From: Hadesarchaea archaeon | GTDB taxonomy: Archaea; Hadarchaeota; Hadarchaeia; Hadarchaeales; Hadarchaeaceae | Direction of reading: 5' to 3' | Assembly (NCBI GenBank): GCA_030615805.1 | Contig: JAUWYN010000029.1 | Location: 1-10,423 of the forward strand | Length of the DNA: 10,423 nt | Shown here: piece after piece, positions 7,082 through 10,423 of the stretch | Numbering within the stretch: the first letter of the stretch is position 1 | Layout: each line of letters opens with the position of its first letter | Notes under the pieces: model-generated | Databases searched by the model: none | What the model saw: the letters and a program-made list of their open reading frames with translations, nothing else | What the model was told of the DNA's origin: nothing | Made by a program: the position numbers and the translations under genes

Positions 7082-7873
7082 ATGGATAACTGCGAATCAA
7101 TGATAAATTTAGAAAAGTTAAATGACCCAAAAATTTTGAGCGATTTTAGAGTAAGAGAGGAGGGGGACTATTATTTTTGCAAAGTTAAGCGGTCAAAGTT
7201 CACAGTGACGATACCAAAAACTATTGATTGGAAAATAAGCTACTTGGCTGGTGTGGTAGCGGGTGATGGTAGCGTAAAAATGACAAATCGCAAGGTTTCT
7301 AAATACCCAAGAGTAAGTCTTGAGATTTTTAATAATTCACTAGAATACCTAAAATTTGCTAACAAATTATTCGGGGACATTTATAACATAAAGGGGAAAC
7401 TGCGAAAGAAGCCCGATAAAAATTGTTACATACTTGCAATAAACAATAAAGTAACATGGCTCTACTTCAACAAGGTGTTGGGTTTTCTGATAGGAAAAAA
7501 GGATTGCCTCAGCGTCCCAGAAAAGTTAAGGAATCCAGCTCTCCTTAAGCACTTTATTGCAGGGCTGATTGACACAGATGGATATAAAACAAACACCTTT
7601 GGGCTGATGATGAGTGGTAGCAACAGCAAATTCCTCGAAGAAATAGCAGAGCTCACAGATCATTTTTACTCTCTAAAATTTTATGGACCGTATCATAGCA
7701 CTATACATCAAAACGGGAAAATAAGATACAGAGCAATACTCAATTTAGCTAGAACTCAATCTAATTTCCAGAAGTTTAGGGAACTAATTCTCCTGAAGCA
7801 CCCAAGATTTAACGAGTGGGCCCGGAGGGAGTCGAACCCCCGATCTCTACCTTGTAAGGGTAGCGTTTGTTAG
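7082..7873 (+). CDS. Double-motif LAGLIDADG homing-type endonuclease with a tRNA-antisense C-terminus
   Basis: The 263-residue product has two LAGLIDADG motifs, LAGVVAGDG (55-63) and IAGLIDTDG (159-167), keeping the catalytic acids Asp62 and Asp166. The spacing of about 104 residues is normal for a monomeric enzyme cutting a long asymmetric DNA site. ATG 7082 follows a TATA box at 7045; Met7 (ATG 7100) is an alternative start. The gene is visibly A+T-rich against GC-rich neighbours, a sign of transfer. There are no intein splice motifs, and it is not inside an intron. From Trp246 on, the sequence (WARRESNPRSLPCKG) is the antisense of tRNA-Val, and its TAG stop lies in that tRNA's intron. The native C-terminus, expected soon after the HPRF motif (240-243), therefore seems to have been replaced. 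The enzyme may be active or decaying. Confidence 0.85.
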   Translation: MDNCESMINLEKLNDPKILSDFRVREEGDYYFCKVKRSKFTVTIPKTIDWKISYLAGVVAGDGSVKMTNRKVSKYPRVSLEIFNNSLEYLKFANKLFGDIYNIKGKLRKKPDKNCYILAINNKVTWLYFNKVLGFLIGKKDCLSVPEKLRNPALLKHFIAGLIDTDGYKTNTFGLMMSGSNSKFLEEIAELTDHFYSLKFYGPYHSTIHQNGKIRYRAILNLARTQSNFQKFRELILLKHPRFNEWARRESNPRSLPCKGSVC

Positions 7874-7906
7874 GCTTTCGCCCCTTAACCGCTAGACCAC
7901 GGGCCC
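7817..7906 (-). tRNA. tRNA-Val(UAC) with a 17-nt BHB intron in the D-stem
   Basis: After intron removal the cloverleaf is complete. The acceptor stem GGGCCCG/CGGGCCC is perfect. The D-stem GTCT/AGAC encloses loop AGCGGTTA. The anticodon stem CTACC/GGTAG is perfect, with loop CTTACAA and anticodon TAC (7854-7856). The variable loop is AGATC. The T-arm is GGGGG-TTCGACT-CCCTC, and the discriminator is A. CCA is not encoded. The intron lies between positions 23 and 24, so the unspliced gene would be missed or scored poorly by simple models. A TTTTATC element (7928-7934) sits 25 bases upstream. The 3' 57 bases overlap the end of the LAGLIDADG gene on the other strand. It lies 38 bases past the DUF155-like gene. 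Confidence 0.93.
7867..7883 (-). other. 17-nt non-canonical tRNA intron (position 23/24) with a canonical BHB
   Basis: Reading the minus strand, outer helix AGCG/CGCT (7893-7890 with 7865-7862) and central 4-bp helix GTTA/TAAC (7889-7886 with 7872-7869) are separated by two 3-nt bulges, AGG (7885-7883) and AAA (7868-7866). The inner helix is GGC/GCC capped by a GAAA tetraloop. Cleavage after the second base of each bulge gives the D-stem GTCT/AGAC exactly. All pairs are Watson-Crick. This is the substrate of the archaeal tRNA splicing endonuclease. Confidence 0.9.
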
Positions 7907-7927
7907 AGTTGATTTTTTGTTCCCACA

Positions 7928-7934
7928 GATAAAA
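7928..7934 (-). promoter_or_regulatory. TATA-like promoter of tRNA-Val
   Basis: The minus strand reads TTTTATC, centred 25 bases upstream of the tRNA 5' end at 7906. It lies between the stop of the DUF155-like gene (7945) and the tRNA, so the tRNA can be transcribed on its own. Confidence 0.5.
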
Positions 7935-7944
7935 GCGTGCTCGC

Positions 7945-9105
7945 CTAAAGCCCTTGGACGATCATGATTACCTCGAGCACAACTATGGCTATGATTAGCA
8001 GCGTCATCAGGAACTCGAGCGTGGTCGCGCGATGCACATCGACGCGCTCCATGGCCATGGCGTAGAGCTCCTGCAACTGATCGAGCTTCTTGTCGACTAA
8101 CGCCAACCAGTCGGCGATGCGGAAGCGCTCGCTCGCGACGCGGTAGAGCTTCCCCAAGTACCACTCTCCCGTGAACTTCAGGATGTTGCGGAGGTCCCCC
8201 ACGTAGTCCATGACCTCAATGCGCAGTTCCGCTAGCTCACTCGCGGTCCGAGCAAGCTCCCCGTAAGGGCGGCTTCGCCAAGTTATGCCCATGCGGGGGC
8301 CAACGAGGGCGGTACGAAGCGAACTGTAGGCCCGTTCCACGCGGCGGTCGAGCAAGCGGTCGTAGGTCTTGAGCTCGAGCAATTGGATTCGCGCGAACTC
8401 GATCATGCGCACGAGCTCGTCGGTGTATTCAACCGCGCCGCTGATGAGCGCCGCGTACCAGTCGACGATTACGATGTCCTCGTCAGAATAACTCAGGTAA
8501 GGCTTCAGAGCATCATCGACTTCTTTGTCGCTGAGCGATTGCCAGTCTCGTTCCCCGCGCAGCAGCCCCGCGGTCTGCTTACGAAACTTAGTCAAGAAAT
8601 CTTCTGCCTCAAGCCTTGGCTCTGACCCGGCGATCAAGATGAGGGTGTAAATCTCCGGAAGTTCAAATGCGGGGTAGGGATAAGCTATCGCGGATTTTAT
8701 CGTTTTCATGAGGTCCTTGAAGAGCTCGAGTGGTAACTCGTCAAAGTCGATTTCATTCTCACCCACTTTCACCCGCCTCTCGTTCAGGGTGACGAGTTTT
8801 GTGGCACCCTCAAAGCTCGCCCTGCGGAATTCGATGTTTATGTTGATCCCTATAACGCCGATGGGGAAGATGTGCCCTTCGATGGTGGCCTTGTGCCGGT
8901 CGATCTTCCTTGCCCCGAGGTCGATCTCGATTGGCTGGAGACCCACCTCCTCATATTTTGGTGACAGAATTCTTGTCCCCCTTGGGACATGGCGTTCGAT
9001 CACGTTGAGCTTTTGGTTGGGTATGCGCTCGAGCTCGATTTCACCCCCGACATCGTAGAAATACTGGAAGACTACCCGCCCGGTCAAGGTTGGTGCTTCC
9101 GGCAT
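7945..9105 (-). CDS. RMD1/DUF155-like (COG1723-type) membrane-anchored protein
   Basis: I choose ATG 9105 (386 residues), with GGTGA 4 bases upstream and a TTTAAG box at 9136-9143; GTG 9120 is an in-frame alternative. The first half is a soluble alpha/beta region without recognised catalytic motifs. The second half is mostly helical and charged. The C-terminus, with a KLDQLQELY helix then HRATTLEF leading into a single hydrophobic segment (last 20-25 residues), matches the pattern of RMD1/YagE/DUF155 proteins. In eukaryotes RMND1 is a mitochondrial inner-membrane protein linked to translation; the prokaryotic role is unknown. The protein is probably tail-anchored with its bulk in the cytoplasm. 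It lies 40 bases downstream of tRNA-Ser and 38 bases upstream of tRNA-Val, all on one strand. Confidence 0.75.
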   Translation of the reverse strand: MPEAPTLTGRVVFQYFYDVGGEIELERIPNQKLNVIERHVPRGTRILSPKYEEVGLQPIEIDLGARKIDRHKATIEGHIFPIGVIGININIEFRRASFEGATKLVTLNERRVKVGENEIDFDELPLELFKDLMKTIKSAIAYPYPAFELPEIYTLILIAGSEPRLEAEDFLTKFRKQTAGLLRGERDWQSLSDKEVDDALKPYLSYSDEDIVIVDWYAALISGAVEYTDELVRMIEFARIQLLELKTYDRLLDRRVERAYSSLRTALVGPRMGITWRSRPYGELARTASELAELRIEVMDYVGDLRNILKFTGEWYLGKLYRVASERFRIADWLALVDKKLDQLQELYAMAMERVDVHRATTLEFLMTLLIIAIVVLEVIMIVQGL

Positions 9106-9135
9106 CTGTTCACCACTCACGTTTGACCCCGAGAA

Positions 9136-9143
9136 AACTTAAA
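9136..9143 (-). promoter_or_regulatory. TATA-like promoter of the DUF155-like gene, abutting tRNA-Ser
   Basis: The minus strand reads TTTAAGTT two bases after the tRNA CCA end, predicting a start near 9114 and a leader of about 9 bases before ATG 9105. The same T-rich stretch (CTTTAAGTTTTC) could end the SRP RNA-tRNA transcript. Confidence 0.5.
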
Positions 9144-9145
9144 GA

Positions 9146-9254
9146 TGGCGCCGGGGCAGGGATTTGAACCCTGGAAGCGCTTACGCGCCAACAGGTATCT
9201 GCGAGCTCCAACTCGTAGCAACCTGCCGCCTTCACCTGGCTGGGCCACCCCGGC
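9146..9254 (-). tRNA. tRNA-Ser(GCU) with a 19-nt canonical intron and encoded CCA
   Basis: The acceptor GCCGGGG/CCCCGGC is perfect, with discriminator G and CCA encoded (9146-9148). The D-stem is GCC/GGC. Anticodon stem GCAGG/CCTGT has one G-T pair. The spliced loop TTGCTAA carries anticodon GCT (9217-9219). A long variable arm (GGCGC/GCGCT, GTAA loop) and G73 mark a serine tRNA. The T-arm CAGGG-TTCAAAT-CCCTG is perfect. The intron lies at 9197-9215. The 5' end is only three bases from the SRP RNA, implying joint transcription and maturation by RNase P. Confidence 0.93.
9197..9215 (-). other. 19-nt canonical tRNA intron (position 37/38)
   Basis: Central helix TTGC/GCAG (9221-9218 with 9202-9199; one T-G pair) lies between 3-nt bulges TAC (9217-9215) and ATA (9198-9196). 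The inner helix is GAG/CTC, and the outer helix is the anticodon stem. Cuts after the second base of each bulge join A37 to A38. Confidence 0.88.
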
Positions 9255-9257
9255 AGA

Positions 9258-9569
9258 GGCGGCGAGCGCGCCCGAAGTTGACGCCTTCCCCCCACAGCGA
9301 TTGCTAACCCCGATCTCCGTCCCGTTGTCCGCAAGCGTCGCACGTCCTGCCCACGGTTGCTGACTTCCGCCCCTGGCCGGGTTCGACAGGTGAGGGCAGT
9401 TCTCCCCGACCTTACGACCGAGGCCCTACCGCCGCCGACCCTGCGGGACGGGACTTCCTCGTCGAAAGTTAGGTCGACGCGGGGTTCCAGCGCCTTCCCC
9501 GAGCTTCAGCCCAGCGTATAGCGGATTTCCGGTACAGGGGACCGCTAACCCCCCGCCTAGCTCGCCGCC
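9258..9569 (-). ncRNA. Archaeal signal recognition particle RNA (7S RNA)
   Basis: The ends form helix 1: GGCGGCGAGC (5', 9569-9560) pairs fully with GCTCGCCGCC (3', 9267-9258), giving 312 nt. The Alu domain has the archaeal core GGGGGGTTAGCGGTCCCCTG followed by TACCGGAAATCCGCTATACGC (helices 2-4). Helix 6 is CCTCGGTC/GGTCGGGG closed by GTAA, the SRP19-binding type. Helix 8 carries GGAAG and AGCA in its internal loops (9355-9368), the SRP54-binding site. The RNA directs signal-peptide proteins, such as the surface proteins in this window, to the membrane. It starts 5 bases after the stop of the tRNA thiolase gene and is followed after 3 bases by tRNA-Ser. Confidence 0.95.
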
Positions 9570-9574
9570 ATACT

Positions 9575-10423
9575 TCATCTGGATTTTGGAGAATTAAGGG
9601 TTTTCCGCAGCCGCCTTAATCCCAGTCCCTTTAAGAGTTCGCAGCTCTTGCAAATGATTGCTGAGGTTGGCTCGCCACAACTTTTACACCTTCGCATTTC
9701 AAACTCGGGCACGATTCGCGCGAGCTGGGGCTTTAGCCGGTCGAACATCCGAAGAATCATAAATTTCGAGTTTGGGTGGTTGGCCTCGAGCTGGTTCAAA
9801 AAATCGCGAATCTCGGTGTGGATTCCCCCCACGTAAGGACAGACGGCGAGGTGCACCTTTAGTCCGCGGAGCAAGGCGTAGAGCGCTACCTCCTTCTCCG
9901 GGATCTCGCGCAGAGGCTTGATGCGAGGTACGAAGCCCTCGCGCGGTGAATAAGCTGGTCCGAGGCGGTGGAGCCTGGAGAAGTCGGCCCGCACGTAGTT
10001 GAGCATGATTGCTTGGACTTCGTCGTCGAGATTGTGTGCGGTGACGAGTTTGTCCGCCTCCAGTTCGCGGGCAGCTTGGTTGAGTAGCGAACGGCGCATC
10101 ACCCCGCAGTAGGTGCAAGGATTCAGCTCAGTTTTTTTGGCTCTCGCGCGCCTGGCCATTTGGTCGAGCGTCGCGCCGAAAATTCGTTTAAAGCTCACTA
10201 CAAAGTGCTCGATGCCCAACGATCTCGCGTTTTCCCGGACTATGGCCATGCTTTGATCGCGGTACCCCTTTATTCCCTCATCGATCGTTATCGCCACAAG
10301 CTCGCAATTTTTGAGCTTGCAATGCTCGACCAGTAAGTGCATCGCCACGACGCTGTCTTTGCCCCCTGATACCGCCACCGCAATCCGCTCGCCGGGCAAG
10401 AGAAGCTTGTATTTAGCGATCGC
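9575..10423 (-). CDS. ncsA/ttuA-like: tRNA 2-thiolation protein, Ncs6/TtuA (TIGR00269) type, N-terminus beyond the window
   Basis: The enzyme adenylates a tRNA uridine and replaces its oxygen with sulfur, at wobble U34 (Ncs6/NcsA) or T54 (TtuA), with sulfur from a ubiquitin-like carrier. The frame is open to the right edge, 282 codons visible, so the TTG at 10399 is not the start; the missing part should hold the N-terminal zinc finger. The PP-loop SGGKDS is at visible residues 19-24. The PCTYCGVMRR motif gives Cys103 and Cys106, and CPY gives Cys195; in this family these cysteines hold a 4Fe-4S cluster and act in catalysis. TAHNLDDEVQ (128-137) is an adenylate-binding element. A C-terminal zinc finger, CKSCGEP...CKSC, is present. 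Which uridine it modifies cannot be decided from the sequence. The SRP RNA begins 5 bases after its stop. Confidence 0.93.
   Translation of the reverse strand, partial: AIAKYKLLLPGERIAVAVSGGKDSVVAMHLLVEHCKLKNCELVAITIDEGIKGYRDQSMAIVRENARSLGIEHFVVSFKRIFGATLDQMARRARAKKTELNPCTYCGVMRRSLLNQAARELEADKLVTAHNLDDEVQAIMLNYVRADFSRLHRLGPAYSPREGFVPRIKPLREIPEKEVALYALLRGLKVHLAVCPYVGGIHTEIRDFLNQLEANHPNSKFMILRMFDRLKPQLARIVPEFEMRRCKSCGEPTSAIICKSCELLKGLGLRRLRKTLNSPKSR
9592..9598 (-). promoter_or_regulatory. Possible TATA element of the SRP RNA-tRNA-Ser transcript
   Basis: The minus strand reads CTTAATT about 26 bases upstream of the SRP RNA 5' end, inside the last codons of the upstream gene. It is a weak match for so highly expressed an RNA. 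Confidence 0.35.

Noticed and set aside
7082..7873. LAGLIDADG gene as part of an intein or of a tRNA intron
   Set aside because: No intein N- or C-terminal splice motifs or host protein flank it. It lies on the strand opposite to the tRNA, outside the tRNA's 17-nt intron.
7945..8164. Minus-strand 90-codon frame overlapping the DUF155-like gene
   Set aside because: It lies in another frame of a well-supported coding region and has an Arg/Ala/His-rich composition typical of a shadow frame.
9110..9363. Short open frames on both strands containing GQGFEPWKR and similar text
   Set aside because: They are translations of tRNA-Ser and SRP RNA sequence, not proteins.

Overview
The window is archaeal. 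Two tRNA genes carry bulge-helix-bulge (BHB) introns, an archaeal-type 7S SRP RNA is present, promoters are TATA-like boxes about 25 bases upstream of predicted transcription starts, and the protein families (Ncs6/TtuA-type tRNA thiolase, TIGR00295-like HD protein, membrane-anchored proteins built from NEW3-like beta domains) are typical of archaea. The GC-rich RNA genes suggest a thermophile; I cannot name the lineage.

Left part (1-6171, all minus strand). Two paralogous cell-surface proteins lie in tandem. One runs off the left edge (1-2127, 709 codons visible). The other is complete (2613-5867, about 1084 residues). They share a large glutamine-amidotransferase-like (GATase-like) fold domain without a visible nucleophilic Cys, alternating with NEW3-type Ig-like domains. 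The complete protein also has a DNRLRE-type beta domain and a C-terminal membrane anchor. A 67-residue secreted protein (5968-6171) lies just upstream. The 485-base gap between the two large genes holds a promoter, a perfect 9-bp hairpin and a short open stretch that looks like an orphan membrane-anchor tail.

Middle (6172-7906). A divergent intergenic region leads to a plus-strand HD-domain hydrolase (6444-6974). Next comes a visibly A+T-rich, transferred-looking segment: a degenerate tRNA 3' end (6984-7010), then a double-motif LAGLIDADG endonuclease gene (7082-7873) with its own promoter. The 3' end of that gene runs antisense into an intact tRNA-Val(UAC) gene (7817-7906). The tRNA-Val has a 17-nt intron at the non-canonical position 23/24, in the D-stem, with a textbook BHB structure.

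Right part (7945-10423, all minus strand). An RMD1/DUF155-like membrane protein is followed upstream by tRNA-Ser(GCU) with a 19-nt canonical intron. Three bases further upstream is the SRP RNA, and then a tRNA 2-thiolation enzyme (Ncs6/TtuA type) cut by the right edge. SRP RNA and tRNA-Ser are almost certainly one transcript, so RNase P cleavage at the tRNA 5' end would also release the SRP RNA 3' end.

The most unusual part is 6984-7906: a homing-endonuclease gene bracketed by two tRNA 3' ends in the same orientation, its last 18 codons being the antisense of a functional tRNA, and its stop codon falling inside that tRNA's intron.
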